Assembly: GCF_005889745.1 (NCBI RefSeq)
Contig: NZ_VCKZ01000024.1
Span: forward strand, 1-39,937
DNA from: Actinomadura geliboluensis
GTDB lineage: Bacteria; Actinomycetota; Actinomycetes; Streptosporangiales; Streptosporangiaceae
Direction: 5' to 3'
DNA: 39,937 nt
The position numbers were made by a program, and so were the translations under genes. Below, piece by piece: positions 31,590-39,937 of the stretch. The notes under the pieces are model-generated. The model did no database searches. It was not told the DNA's origin and saw nothing but the letters and a program-made list of their open reading frames with translations. The stretch's first letter is position 1; each line of letters begins with the position of its first letter.

Positions 31590-32308
31590 TCCTCGGCGGC
31601 ACCGCCGAGGCCCGCGCCCTCGCCGCCGCGCTGGCGGACGCGCGCCCGGACGTCCACGTCGTGTCGTCCCTCGCCGGGCGCGTCACCGACCCGCGCCTGC
31701 CGGTGGGGGAGGTGCACGTCGGCGGGTTCGGCGGCGCCGAAGGGCTCGCCGCCTGGCTCCGCGACCACCGGACCGACCGCCTCGTGGACGCCACGCACCC
31801 GTTCGCGGAGCGGATGAGCGCCTCCGCCGCGCGGGCGTCCCGGCTGACCGGCGTGCCGCTGCTCGCGCTGCGCCGCCCCGGCTGGACGGAAGGGGACGGC
31901 GACGACTGGCACCGCGTCCCGTCCCTGCCGGCCGCCGCCGAGGCCCTGCCCGCAGGAGCCCGCGCGTTCCTCACCACGGGCCGCCGCAGCATCCCGGTGT
32001 TCGCCGCCCGCGCCGACGCGTGGTTCCTCGCCCGGTCGGTGGACCCGCCGGAGCCGCCCGTCCCGTCCAACGTGGAGGTCCTGCTCGCGCGCGGCCCCTA
32101 CACCGTGGACGGCGAGCGCGCGCTGATCGGCGCCCACCGCCTGACCGTGCTGGTCACCAAGGACAGCGGCGGCGCCATGACCCGCGCGAAGCTCACCGCC
32201 GCCCGAGACGCGGGCATCCCGGTCGTCATGGTCGACCGGCCGCCGCCCCCCGAAGGCGTCCGGACGACCCACGACGTGGCGGCGGCCGCCGCCTGGGCTC
32301 AGGGGTAG
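31574..32308 (+). CDS. cobK: Precorrin-6A reductase
   Basis: The 244-residue protein begins RRVLILGGTAEARALAAAL, has VDATHPFAERMSASAARAS, a TTGRRSIPVF segment and LVTKDSGGAMTRAKLTAA. These are the NADPH-binding and substrate motifs of CobK/CbiJ. It reduces precorrin-6A to precorrin-6B. GTG 31574 lies inside cobM. The gene ends 10 bases into the convergent cobIJ gene. Confidence 0.92.
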   Translation: MRRVLILGGTAEARALAAALADARPDVHVVSSLAGRVTDPRLPVGEVHVGGFGGAEGLAAWLRDHRTDRLVDATHPFAERMSASAARASRLTGVPLLALRRPGWTEGDGDDWHRVPSLPAAAEALPAGARAFLTTGRRSIPVFAARADAWFLARSVDPPEPPVPSNVEVLLARGPYTVDGERALIGAHRLTVLVTKDSGGAMTRAKLTAARDAGIPVVMVDRPPPPEGVRTTHDVAAAAAWAQG

Positions 32309-33786
32309 CGGCGCGGCGTGTAGACCACGCCCTTGTCGGTGACCCGCGTGGTGGACGACCCCACGATGACCAGGCAGCGCATGTCGACCCGCTCCGGGTC
32401 GAGCTTGCCGAGCGTCGTCACCGCCACGCTCTCCTCGGGGCCGCCGACGTCGCGTCCGATCACCACCGGCGTCTCGGGGGAGCGGTGCTCCAGCAGCAGG
32501 TCCCGCGCCGCCGGGAGCTGGTGCCGGCGCCGACTGGACGACGGGTTGTAGAGCGCCACGACCAGGTCGGCCGCGGCCGCCGCGGACAGCCGCCGCGCGA
32601 TCGCGTCCCACGGTTTGAGGATGTCCGACAGCGACAGCACGCAGAAGTCGTGGCCGAGCGGCGCGCCCGCCCGCGCCGCGACGGCCTGCGCCGCCGTCAG
32701 CCCCGGCACGACCTGCACCGGCACGTCCGCGAACGCGTCGTCGGCCGCCGCCTCCAGCACCGCCGCCGCCATCGCGAACACGCCCGGGTCGCCGGACGAG
32801 ACGACGGCGACGCGCGCCCCGTCCCGCGCGAGCGCCAGCGCGTGCCGGGCCCGGTCGGCCTCCACCCGGTTCCCGGACGCGTGCCGCCGCTGCCGCGGGT
32901 TCGGCGGCACCCGGTCCAGGTAGGGGCCGTAGCCGACGAGGTCGGTCGCGGACGCGAGTACGTCCTGCGCCTCCGGGGTGAGCCAGGCCCGTCCCGCCGG
33001 GCCGAGCCCGACCACCCACACCCCGCCGGGGCCCTCCGGCCGGGCCGGGGGCGGCGCCTCGAACGACCGCTCCGCCGGGCTCGTCAGCAGGGCGAGCGAC
33101 ATGTACGGGACGTCCGCCGGGTCGACCTCGGCGAGCGGCGCGACCCGCTGCCGGCCGGTGGACGCCCGCTCGACGTACCAGGCGTCGCCGAGCCGGCCCG
33201 CGTCCTCGAAAGCCTGCCTGACCTTGGGGAACGTCCGGCCGAGCTTGAGCACGGCCGCCGCGTCCGCCGCGCGCAGCCGCTCGGCCAGCTCGTCGCCGGG
33301 CAGCGTCCCCGGCAGGACGGTCAGCGTCTCCTCCCGCTCCGCCAGCGGACGCCCGGCCGCCGCCGACGCCGCGCTCACCGACGTCACGCCGGGCACCACC
33401 TCGGCCGGGTAGTGCGGAGCGAGCCGCTTGTGCAGGTGCATGTAGGACCCGTAGAACAGCGGGTCGCCCTCGCTCAGCACCACGACCGTCCGGCCCGCGT
33501 CGAGGTGCGCGGCGAGGCGGGCGGCGCAGTCGGCGTAGAAGTCGTCGAGCGCGCCCTGGTAGCCGCCCGGATGGGCGGTCGTCTCCGTCGTCACCGGGTA
33601 GACGAGCTGCTCCTCGATCCGGCCGTCCCGCAGGTAGGGTTCGGCCGCCGACCGGGCGATGCTGCGGCCGTGCCGCGCGCAGTGGAAGGCGACCACGTCC
33701 GCCTCGCCGATCAGCCGCGCCGCCTTCACCGTGACCAGCTCCGGATCGCCGGGGCCGACGCCCACGCCGAACAGCCGTCCCGCCAT
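32299..33786 (-). CDS. cobIJ: Precorrin-2 C20-/precorrin-3B C17-methyltransferase fusion
   Basis: The 495-residue protein joins two tetrapyrrole methylases. The first, about residues 1-235, is CobI-like with LFGVGVGPGDPELVTVKAARLI, VLSEGDPLFYGSYMHLHKRL and VVPGVTSVSAASAAAG. The second, about 253-490, is CobJ-like with VWVVGLGPAGRAWLTPEA, AVVSSGDPGVFAMAAAVLEA and VALYNPSSSRRRHQL. This fused form is known from mycobacteria and other actinobacteria. It supplies two methylations of the aerobic corrin pathway. ATG 33786 forms a TGATG junction with the cobH stop. Its end overlaps convergent cobK by 10 bases. Confidence 0.93.
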   Translation of the reverse strand: MAGRLFGVGVGPGDPELVTVKAARLIGEADVVAFHCARHGRSIARSAAEPYLRDGRIEEQLVYPVTTETTAHPGGYQGALDDFYADCAARLAAHLDAGRTVVVLSEGDPLFYGSYMHLHKRLAPHYPAEVVPGVTSVSAASAAAGRPLAEREETLTVLPGTLPGDELAERLRAADAAAVLKLGRTFPKVRQAFEDAGRLGDAWYVERASTGRQRVAPLAEVDPADVPYMSLALLTSPAERSFEAPPPARPEGPGGVWVVGLGPAGRAWLTPEAQDVLASATDLVGYGPYLDRVPPNPRQRRHASGNRVEADRARHALALARDGARVAVVSSGDPGVFAMAAAVLEAAADDAFADVPVQVVPGLTAAQAVAARAGAPLGHDFCVLSLSDILKPWDAIARRLSAAAAADLVVALYNPSSSRRRHQLPAARDLLLEHRSPETPVVIGRDVGGPEESVAVTTLGKLDPERVDMRCLVIVGSSTTRVTDKGVVYTPRRYP

Positions 33787-34403
33787 CACTCCGCCTCACT
33801 GGCGATGGCGTTGACCGCCGCCGCCGTCATCGCGCTGCCGCCGCGCCGCCCGCGCACCACCAGGTGGTCGAGCCCGCTCGCGGCGAGCGCCTCCTTCGAC
33901 TCGGCCGCGCCGATGAACCCGACCGGGATCCCGAGCACCGCCGCCGGACGCCCCGCGCCCGCCGCCACCAGCTCCAGCAGCCGGAACAGCGCGGTCGGCG
34001 CGTTGCCGATCGCCACGACCGACCCCTCCAGCCGGTCCAGCCACAGGTCGAGCGCCGCCGCGCTGCGCGTGGTGCCGAGCCGCTCCGCCAGCGCGGGCAC
34101 CTCCGGCTCGCCCAGCGCGCACACCACGTCGTTGCCCGCCGGCAGCCGCGCGCGCGTGATACCGGACGCGACCATCCGCGCGTCGCACAGGACCGGCGCG
34201 CCGTCGAGCAGCGCCGCCCGCGCCCGCGCCACCACCCCCGGCGACCAGCCCAGATCCCGGACGAGGTCGGTCATCCCGCAGGCGTGGATCATCCGCACCG
34301 CGACCCGCGCGACGTCGTCCGGCAGGCCCGACAGGTCGGCCTCCGCGCGGATCGTCGCGAAGGACCGCCGGTAGATCTCGGCGCCGTCCCGGACGTACTC
34401 CAT
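33786..34403 (-). CDS. cobH: Precorrin-8X methylmutase
   Basis: The 205-residue protein contains MIHACGMTD with the catalytic His of Cob[32 protein letters not shown] and [13 protein letters not shown]. It moves the methyl group from C11 to C12 to give hydrogenobyrinate. Start ATG 34403 follows GAGGAGCAGCGGTG; GTG 34406 just before it is an alternative. It lies 32 bases after cobG and just before cobIJ in one minus-strand operon. Confidence 0.93.
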   Translation of the reverse strand: MEYVRDGAEIYRRSFATIRAEADLSGLPDDVARVAVRMIHACGMTDLVRDLGWSPGVVARARAALLDGAPVLCDARMVASGITRARLPAGNDVVCALGEPEVPALAERLGTTRSAAALDLWLDRLEGSVVAIGNAPTALFRLLELVAAGAGRPAAVLGIPVGFIGAAESKEALAASGLDHLVVRGRRGGSAMTAAAVNAIASEAE

Positions 34404-34435
34404 CACCGCTGCTCCTCAAGCATGTTCAGCACGAC

Positions 34436-35536
34436 TCAGCCGTTCTCAGCCGACTCGGCCGTTCTCAACACGACGGGACCGCGGGGCGTCCCGCAGTGCC
34501 GCTCGCATCCCGTCCAGTGGACGGGCGTCTCGGGTGCGCGCTCCAGCCCGGCGACCCACCGCCGCGCCGCGCCCAGCACATCGCCGCGCGACTTCGCGCA
34601 GCCGGGGCTCCCGGTGCAGGCCGTGACGCCGACCCACGGCGACGCGGCGTCGACCGCGAAACCCGCCTCAGCCAGCACCGCCGCGACCTCTCCGGCCTCG
34701 CCGGAGGCCAGGTCCCGCAGCACGGCGCTCCGCCACGGCGTGATCCGCACGCTGCCGGAGACCCCGGCGAGCGCCTCGGCCTGCGCGCCCGACATCCGCC
34801 CGAGCGGCGGCACGACCTCCAGCGCGACGAGCCCGTCCCGCTGCCGGACGACCCCGGCGTGCGGCGGCCGGGGCTCAGGAGGCGCGCCGGGCTCTTCCGC
34901 GCTCGCGCCGAGCCGCCCGGCGATGAGCCGCGCGCCGTCCGGCACCTCCGCCACCCGCCACGCGTCCCCCCGGACGTCGAGGAATCCCTCCGCAGCCGCG
35001 ACCAGCAGCGCGACCGCGTCACCGGCCGGAAGGGAGACCCGCGTCCCGGCGATGTGGAGGCCGTCCGGCGCGTAGGTCAGGTCGGCGTCCAGGCCGGCGG
35101 CGTCGCCGGTGCCGTCGTCCAGCGCGAACAGGAAGCGGCCCGGCAGACCGGCCAGCCGCGGGTTCGCGCACAGCGCCCGGTCGAGGGCCGTGACCAGCGG
35201 ATCCGTCACCAGCACACCGCGCGGGCCGCGCCCGCCGAGCGGGGACGCGACGATGTTGCGCACCCGCTCGTGGGACGGCGACGGCAGCAGCCCCGCCGCC
35301 TCCAGGCGCGCCGCGAGCGCCGCCGGATCGCGGACGCCGCGCAGCTGCGCGTTGCCGCGCGAGGTGAGTTCGATCACGTCGCGGCCCAGCTCGCGGGCGG
35401 CGGCGCCGAGCACTCCGAGCTGCGCGGACGACACCGCGCCGCCCGGCACCCGGACGCGCGCCAGCGATCCGTCGGCGGCGTCGTGGGTGCGCAGCGCACC
35501 GGGGCACGCGTCGGCGTGCGGTCTGGCAATCGGCAC
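34436..35536 (-). CDS. cobG: Precorrin-3B synthase
   Basis: The 366-residue protein is a nitrite/sulfite reductase-like enzyme. It has the opening DACPGALRTHDAADGSLARVR, the ELTSRGNAQLRG motif near residue 58, and a C-terminal 4Fe-4S site in TACTGSPGCAKSRGD and HWTGCERHCGTPRG. CobG uses O2 to hydroxylate and lactonise precorrin-3A, marking the aerobic cobalamin route. GTG 35536 is chosen because it gives an N-terminus of the length seen in mycobacterial CobG. GTG 35554 is possible. Neither has a clear ribosome binding site. Confidence 0.9.
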   Translation of the reverse strand: MPIARPHADACPGALRTHDAADGSLARVRVPGGAVSSAQLGVLGAAARELGRDVIELTSRGNAQLRGVRDPAALAARLEAAGLLPSPSHERVRNIVASPLGGRGPRGVLVTDPLVTALDRALCANPRLAGLPGRFLFALDDGTGDAAGLDADLTYAPDGLHIAGTRVSLPAGDAVALLVAAAEGFLDVRGDAWRVAEVPDGARLIAGRLGASAEEPGAPPEPRPPHAGVVRQRDGLVALEVVPPLGRMSGAQAEALAGVSGSVRITPWRSAVLRDLASGEAGEVAAVLAEAGFAVDAASPWVGVTACTGSPGCAKSRGDVLGAARRWVAGLERAPETPVHWTGCERHCGTPRGPVVLRTAESAENG

Positions 35537-35594
35537 GGGGAGGATGTTAACCACACTTTGCGGGCGGGCCGCGCTGCCGTACTCTTCTCCCCAG

Positions 35595-35741
35595 GCGATG
35601 GCAATGGGAGGAAGCCGGTGTGAATCCGGCGCGGTCCCGCCACTGTGACCGGGGAGCGAACCCCGCTTGAGGCCACTGTCCGCACGGACGGGAAGGCCGG
35701 GGCGAGCATCGATCCGGGAGCCAGGAGACTCCTGCCGTCGC
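35595..35741 (+). promoter_or_regulatory. Cobalamin riboswitch
   Basis: The conserved elements occur in the right order: GAAGCCGGTGTGAATCCGGC at 35611-35630, GCCACTG at 35639-35645, a second GCCACTG at 35672-35678 and the B12 box AGCCAGGAGAC at 35719-35729. The closing stem pairs GCGATGGCA (35595-35603) with TGCCGTCGC (35733-35741), with one G-U pair. The cobN ribosome binding site (GGGAGG, 35771-35776) follows after a C-rich stretch, so control is probably at translation, although the sequestering pairing is not certain. Confidence 0.93.
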
Positions 35742-35783
35742 GACACCCGCTACCGGGGCGAGGACCCCAGGGGAGGAACGGCC

Positions 35784-38700
35784 GTGTCCGCTGGCACCGT
35801 GCTGCTGCTGTCGACGTCCGACACCGATCTGCTGAGCGCCCGCGCGTCCGGCGCCGACTACCGCCTCGGCAATCCCGCCCGGCTCACCGCCGCCGACCTG
35901 CCCGGCCTGACCGAGGGCGCCGACCTCGTCGTGGTCCGGCTGCTCGGCGGCCGGCGCGCCTGGGAGGACGGGCTCGACGCGCTGCTCGCCGGCCCCCGCC
36001 CGGTCGTCGTCCTCGGCGGCGAGCAGGCCCCCGACGCCGAGCTGATGGAGCTGTCCCGGCTCAGCGGCGGGGTCGCCGGCGGCGTGTGCGCCGAAGCCCA
36101 CGCCTACCTCGCGCACGGCGGGCCCGCCAACCTCGCCGAGCTGCACGCGTTCCTCACCGACACCCTGCTGCTGACCGGGCGCGGGTTCGCGCCCGCGGCC
36201 GCCACGCCGACGTGGGGACGGCTCGAACGCGAGCCCCGCACCACCGAGGGCCCCGTCGTCGGCGTGCTCTACTACCGCGCCCACCACATGGCCGGGAACA
36301 CCGCGTTCGCCGAGGCGCTGTGCGCGGCCGTCGAGGACGCGGGCGGGCAGGCCATGCCCGTCTTCTGCTCGTCCCTGCGCACCGCCGAACCCGAGCTGCT
36401 CGACACCCTCCGCCGGGCGGACGTGCTGGTCGTGACCGTCCTCGCGGCGGGCGGGTCCAAGCCCGCGACCGCCGGGGCCGGCGGCGACGACGAGGCGTGG
36501 GACGTCGGCGCCCTCGCCGCGCTCGACGTCCCGATCCTGCAGGGCCTGTGCCTCACCACGAGCCGCGCCGACTGGGAGGCGAGCGACGACGGGCTGTCCC
36601 CGCTGGACGCCGCGTCGCAGGTCGCGATCCCCGAGTTCGACGGCCGCATCATCACCGTCCCGTTCTCGTTCAAGGAGATCGACGAGGACGGCCTCACCGT
36701 CTACCGGGCCGACCCGGAGCGGGCCGCGCGCGTCGCCGGGATCGCCGTCCGGCACGGCCGCCTGCGGCACACCCCGCCCCCCGAGCGCCGCGTCGCCGTG
36801 ATGCTGTCGGCGTACCCGACCAAGCACTCGCGCGTCGGGAACGCCGTCGGGCTCGACACCCCGGCGAGCACCGTCCGGCTGCTGGCCCGCCTCCGCGACG
36901 CGGGCCACGACCTCGGCGAGGGCTTCCCCGGCGTCGGCGACTCCGCGGACGGCTCCGCCGGCGACCTGGACGGCGACGCGCTGATCCACGCGCTCATCGC
37001 CGCCGGCGGCCAGGACGAGGACTGGCTCACCGAGGAGCAGCTCGCGGGCAACCCGGTCCGCATCTCCGCCGCGTCCTACGAGCGCTGGTACCGGACGCTC
37101 CCCGAGGAGCTGCGCGGCGAGATGGAGCTGCACTGGGGGCCGCCGCCCGGGCAGCTGTTCGTCCAGGACGGCGACATCGTCCTCGCCGCGCTCCGCGCCG
37201 GGAACGTCGTCGTCATGGTGCAGCCGCCGCGCGGCTTCGGGCAGAACCCCATCGCGATCTACCACGACCCCGACCTGCCGCCCAGCCACCACTACCTGGC
37301 CGCCTACCGGTGGCTGTCGGACGAGTTCGGCGCGCACGCGATCGTCCACGTCGGCAAGCACGGCAACCTGGAATGGCTGCCGGGCAAGGCGGCGGGCATG
37401 TCGGCGTCGTGCGGCACCGACGCCGCGCTCGGCGACGTCCCGCTGATCTACCCGTTCCTCGTCAACGACCCGGGGGAGGGGACGCAGGCCAAGCGCCGCG
37501 CGCACGCCGTCCTCGTCGACCACCTGGTCCCGCCGATGGCCCGCGCCGAGACCTACGGCGACATCGCCCGCCTCGAACAGCTGCTGGACGAGCACGCGAC
37601 GATCGCCGCGATGGACCCGGCGAAGCTGCCCGCGATCCGCGCCCAGATCTGGACGCTGATCCAGGCCGCGAAGCTCGACCACGACCTCGGCCTGGACGAC
37701 CGCCCGCACGACACCGAGTTCGACGACTTCCTCCTGCACGTGGACGGCTGGCTGTGCGAGGTGAAGGACGCGCAGATCCGCGACGGCCTCCACGTCCTCG
37801 GGCAGGCCCCGCGGGGCGCGGCCCGCGTCGACCTGGTGCTGGCGATGCTGCGCGCCCGGCAGATGTGGTCGGGACGGGAGACGCTGCCCGGCCTGCGCGA
37901 GGCGCTCGGCCTGACCGAGGACGGCACCGAGGCCCTCACCGCCGTCGACGCCGCCGAGACCGCCGCCCGCGGCCTCGTCCAGGCCATGGAGGACGCCGGC
38001 TGGGCCGTGGACGCGGTCGCCGAAGCCGCCCGGCAGATCCCCGAGGAGCGCCGCGAACTCGTGGCCCGCGTGCTGGAGTTCGCCGCCGCCGAGATCGTCC
38101 CCCGGCTGGCCCGCACGTCCGACGAGCTCGACCACGTCCTGCACGCGCTGGACGGCGGCTACATCCCGGCCGGGCCGAGCGGGTCGCCGCTGCGCGGCCT
38201 CGTCAACGTCCTGCCGACCGGCCGCAACTTCTACTCGGTGGACCCGCGCGCCGTCCCGAGCCGCCTCGCCTGGGAGACCGGGCAGGCGATGGCCGACTCC
38301 CTCCTGGACCGCTACCGCGCCGACCACGGCGAATGGCCCCGCTCCGTCGGCCTGTCGGTGTGGGGGACGAGCGCGATGCGCACCGCCGGGGACGACGTCG
38401 CCGAGGTGCTCGCGCTGCTCGGCGTCCGCCCCGCCTGGGACGAGGCGTCCCGCCGCGTCACCGCCCTGGAGCCGATCCCCCTCGCCGAGCTGGGACGGCC
38501 CCGCATCGACGTGACCGTCCGCATCAGCGGCTTCTTTTGGGACGCGTTCCCGCACGTCGTCGCCATGCTGGACGACGCCGTCCGGCTCGTCGCGGGCCTC
38601 GACGAGCCCGACTCCGCCAACCACGTCCGCGCCCACGTCCGGGCCGACCGGGAGGAGCACGGCGACGAGCGGCGCGCCGCCCGCCGCATCTTCGGGTCGC

Positions 38701-39410
38701 CGCCCGGCGCGTACGGGGCGGGGCTGCTGCCGCTCATCGACAGCCGCAACTGGCGCGACGACGCCGACCTCGCCGAGGTGTACGCGGTGTGGGGCGGCCA
38801 CGCCTACGGCCGCGACCTCGACGGCGTGCCCGCCCGCGACGACATGGAGAGCGCCTACCGCCGTATCGCGGTCGCCGCCAAGAACGTCGACACCCGCGAG
38901 CACGACATCGCCGACTCCGACGACTACTTCCAGTACCACGGCGGCATGATCGCCACGGTCCGGGCGCTGACCGGGAAGGCGCCGGAAGCCTACGTCGGCG
39001 ACAGCACCCGCCCTGACGCCGTCCGCACCCGCACCCTCTCGGAGGAGACCGCCCGCGTCTTCCGGGCCCGCGTCGTGAACCCGCAGTGGCTCGCCGCGAT
39101 GCGCCGCCACGGCTACAAGGGCGCGTTCGAGCTGGCCGCGACCGTCGACTACCTGTTCGGCTACGACGCCACCACCGGCGTCATGGCCGACTGGATGTAC
39201 GACCGGCTCACCGCCGCCTACGTCCTCGACGACGAGAACCGCGAGTTCATGGAGAAGTCGAACCCGTGGGCGCTGCACGGCATCGCCGAGCGGCTGCTGG
39301 AGGCGGCCGAGCGCGGCATGTGGGAGCACCCCGACCCGGAGGTCCTCCAGGGCCTCCAGGAGGTCTACCTCAAGACCGAGGGCGACCTGGAGGACGACAC
39401 GAGCCGCTGA
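35784..39410 (+). CDS. cobN: Cobaltochelatase subunit CobN
   Basis: The 1,208-residue protein has the usual CobN length. Recognisable blocks are YYRAHHMAGNTAFAEAL, QPPRGFGQNPIAIYHDPDLPPSHHYLAAYRW, IVHVGKHGNLEWLPGKAAG, GRNFYSVDPRAVPSRLAWETGQA and VSGWGTSAMR-like VWGTSAMRTAGDD. It is the large subunit that inserts cobalt into hydrogenobyrinic acid a,c-diamide, with ATP-using partners (CobS/CobT or ChlID-like) not in this window. GTG 35784 has GGGAGG at 7 bases, directly after the cobalamin riboswitch. Its 3' end overlaps convergent cobB by 46 bases. Confidence 0.95.
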   Translation: MSAGTVLLLSTSDTDLLSARASGADYRLGNPARLTAADLPGLTEGADLVVVRLLGGRRAWEDGLDALLAGPRPVVVLGGEQAPDAELMELSRLSGGVAGGVCAEAHAYLAHGGPANLAELHAFLTDTLLLTGRGFAPAAATPTWGRLEREPRTTEGPVVGVLYYRAHHMAGNTAFAEALCAAVEDAGGQAMPVFCSSLRTAEPELLDTLRRADVLVVTVLAAGGSKPATAGAGGDDEAWDVGALAALDVPILQGLCLTTSRADWEASDDGLSPLDAASQVAIPEFDGRIITVPFSFKEIDEDGLTVYRADPERAARVAGIAVRHGRLRHTPPPERRVAVMLSAYPTKHSRVGNAVGLDTPASTVRLLARLRDAGHDLGEGFPGVGDSADGSAGDLDGDALIHALIAAGGQDEDWLTEEQLAGNPVRISAASYERWYRTLPEELRGEMELHWGPPPGQLFVQDGDIVLAALRAGNVVVMVQPPRGFGQNPIAIYHDPDLPPSHHYLAAYRWLSDEFGAHAIVHVGKHGNLEWLPGKAAGMSASCGTDAALGDVPLIYPFLVNDPGEGTQAKRRAHAVLVDHLVPPMARAETYGDIARLEQLLDEHATIAAMDPAKLPAIRAQIWTLIQAAKLDHDLGLDDRPHDTEFDDFLLHVDGWLCEVKDAQIRDGLHVLGQAPRGAARVDLVLAMLRARQMWSGRETLPGLREALGLTEDGTEALTAVDAAETAARGLVQAMEDAGWAVDAVAEAARQIPEERRELVARVLEFAAAEIVPRLARTSDELDHVLHALDGGYIPAGPSGSPLRGLVNVLPTGRNFYSVDPRAVPSRLAWETGQAMADSLLDRYRADHGEWPRSVGLSVWGTSAMRTAGDDVAEVLALLGVRPAWDEASRRVTALEPIPLAELGRPRIDVTVRISGFFWDAFPHVVAMLDDAVRLVAGLDEPDSANHVRAHVRADREEHGDERRAARRIFGSPPGAYGAGLLPLIDSRNWRDDADLAEVYAVWGGHAYGRDLDGVPARDDMESAYRRIAVAAKNVDTREHDIADSDDYFQYHGGMIATVRALTGKAPEAYVGDSTRPDAVRTRTLSEETARVFRARVVNPQWLAAMRRHGYKGAFELAATVDYLFGYDATTGVMADWMYDRLTAAYVLDDENREFMEKSNPWALHGIAERLLEAAERGMWEHPDPEVLQGLQEVYLKTEGDLEDDTSR

Positions 39411-39937
39411 GCCGCCTCCGGGCACCCGGCCCAGTGCAGGTGCAGGTAGGACGCGGTGATCCGGTCGCCGCCGAAGCCGTCCGCGCCGGTCCCGCCGCCG
39501 TCCCGCCAGCGGAACAGCGGCTCGCCGCCGCCGGTCAGGACCGTCCGGTGGAACTCGTGGCCGTGGAACCGCTCGCCAGGACGGGTCAGCAGCGAGGACC
39601 CGACGGCGACTGCCTCCCGGTAGCCGAGCGTGAGCCGCGGCGTCATCCGCGCCCGCCCCGGCACGAGCCCGCACATCGCCTGACCGTCGAGTTCCTCGCA
39701 GAGATAGAGGAGCCCCGCGCATTCGGCGGCGACCGGTCCGCCGAACGCCGCCACGGACGCCAGCATCGGCGCGTTGGCGGCCAGCTCCGCGGCGTGCACC
39801 TCGGGGAACCCGCCGCCGATGACGAGCGCGGCCGTCCCGTCCGGCAGCGCCGCGTCCCGCAGCGGGTCGAACACCGCCACGTCCGCGCCCGCCGCCCGCA
39901 GCAGCTCCACATGCTCCCCATAAGAGAAGGTGAACGC
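39365..39937 (-). CDS. cobB: Cobyrinic acid a,c-diamide synthase, C-terminal part
   Basis: Only the last 190 codons lie in the window; the frame is open to the right edge, where it reads AFTFSYGEHVELLRAAGADV. The visible part is the class I glutaminase-like domain of CobB/CbiA: LVIGGGFPEVHAAELAAN, the Cys in AAECAGLLYLCEEL and the His in HGHEFHRT. The enzyme amidates the a and c carboxylates with glutamine and ATP. It is convergent with cobN and overlaps it by 46 bases, and lacks a terminator between them. Confidence 0.92.
   Translation of the reverse strand, partial: AFTFSYGEHVELLRAAGADVAVFDPLRDAALPDGTAALVIGGGFPEVHAAELAANAPMLASVAAFGGPVAAECAGLLYLCEELDGQAMCGLVPGRARMTPRLTLGYREAVAVGSSLLTRPGERFHGHEFHRTVLTGGGEPLFRWRDGGGTGADGFGGDRITASYLHLHWAGCPEAAQRLVSSSRSPSVLR

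Noticed and set aside
34403..35554. A possible second B12 riboswitch for the cobG-cobH-cobIJ operon.
   Set aside because: The minus strand before cobG shows no B12 box; the riboswitch elements read only on the plus strand toward cobN.
35547..39722. An open frame of about 1,391 codons on the strand opposite cobN.
   Set aside because: It mirrors cobN codons in very GC-rich DNA, has low-complexity Gly/Arg/Val/Asp composition, and no domain is recognisable.
1..39937. CRISPR arrays, rRNA and tRNA genes, prophage or integrase genes.
   Set aside because: Looked for on both strands; no regularly spaced repeats, no tRNA cloverleaf and no recombinase motifs were seen.

Overview
The window is very GC-rich bacterial DNA with actinomycete habits: GTG and TTG starts, tight gene overlaps, a GlgE-type maltosyltransferase, a fused CobI-CobJ enzyme and many catabolic operons. 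My best guess is a soil actinomycete of the Thermomonosporaceae/Streptosporangiales kind. That placement is inference, since no 16S or other marker gene lies in the window.

Region 1 (1-7160). The minus strand carries the start of glgE, then an operon ending at a palindromic terminator. In transcription order the operon is a polar amino acid ABC transporter (ATPase, lipoprotein binding protein, two permeases), an asparaginase of the Rhizobium etli type, and a CutC-family protein. A ROK-type regulator is transcribed divergently and looks leaderless. A 14-bp perfect palindrome sits just downstream of the predicted start of transcription of the transporter operon. A STAS anti-anti-sigma factor follows.

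Region 2 (7160-12760). This holds a small TusA-like protein; a two-gene operon of a Baeyer-Villiger-type flavin monooxygenase and a transglutaminase-like Cys-His-Asp protein; and a stand-alone LigD-type polymerase domain. A cytochrome P450 lies convergent to the polymerase, with a 16-bp-stem bidirectional terminator between them.

Region 3 (12800-25380). This is a catabolic island. A PaaX-type regulator diverges from an SDR, amidohydrolase and MaoC-hydratase operon. An IclR-type regulator follows. Then a minus-strand operon runs: family III CoA-transferase, citryl-CoA-lyase-like enzyme, extradiol dioxygenase LigB, a 29-codon ORF, LigA and an MDR oxidoreductase. Diverging from this operon is a TrzA/AtzA-like amidohydrolase. 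Next is a feruloyl-CoA-synthetase-like gene reduced to its two ends. Palindromes built from GTCCG/CGGAC half-sites lie in front of the CoA-transferase operon, the amidohydrolase and, in degenerate form, the IclR gene, which suggests one regulon.

The most notable structure is a 1,297-bp TnpB-only IS200/IS605-like element (18541-19837). Removing it exactly at its inferred ends rebuilds a 29-residue ORF that overlaps ligB by ATGA and ligA by GTGA. The element has therefore split a tightly coupled dioxygenase operon.

Region 4 (25380-28800) holds housekeeping and accessory genes: a small DUF6295-like protein, a dienelactone-hydrolase-family enzyme, undecaprenyl-diphosphatase, and a MetE-C-terminal-like methyltransferase.

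Region 5 (28800-39937) is an aerobic (CobG/CobN) cobalamin cluster: cobF, cobL, cobM, cobK, cobIJ, cobH, cobG, cobN and the 3' part of cobB. The genes lie in alternating orientations with convergent overlaps. Only cobN has a cobalamin riboswitch in this window.
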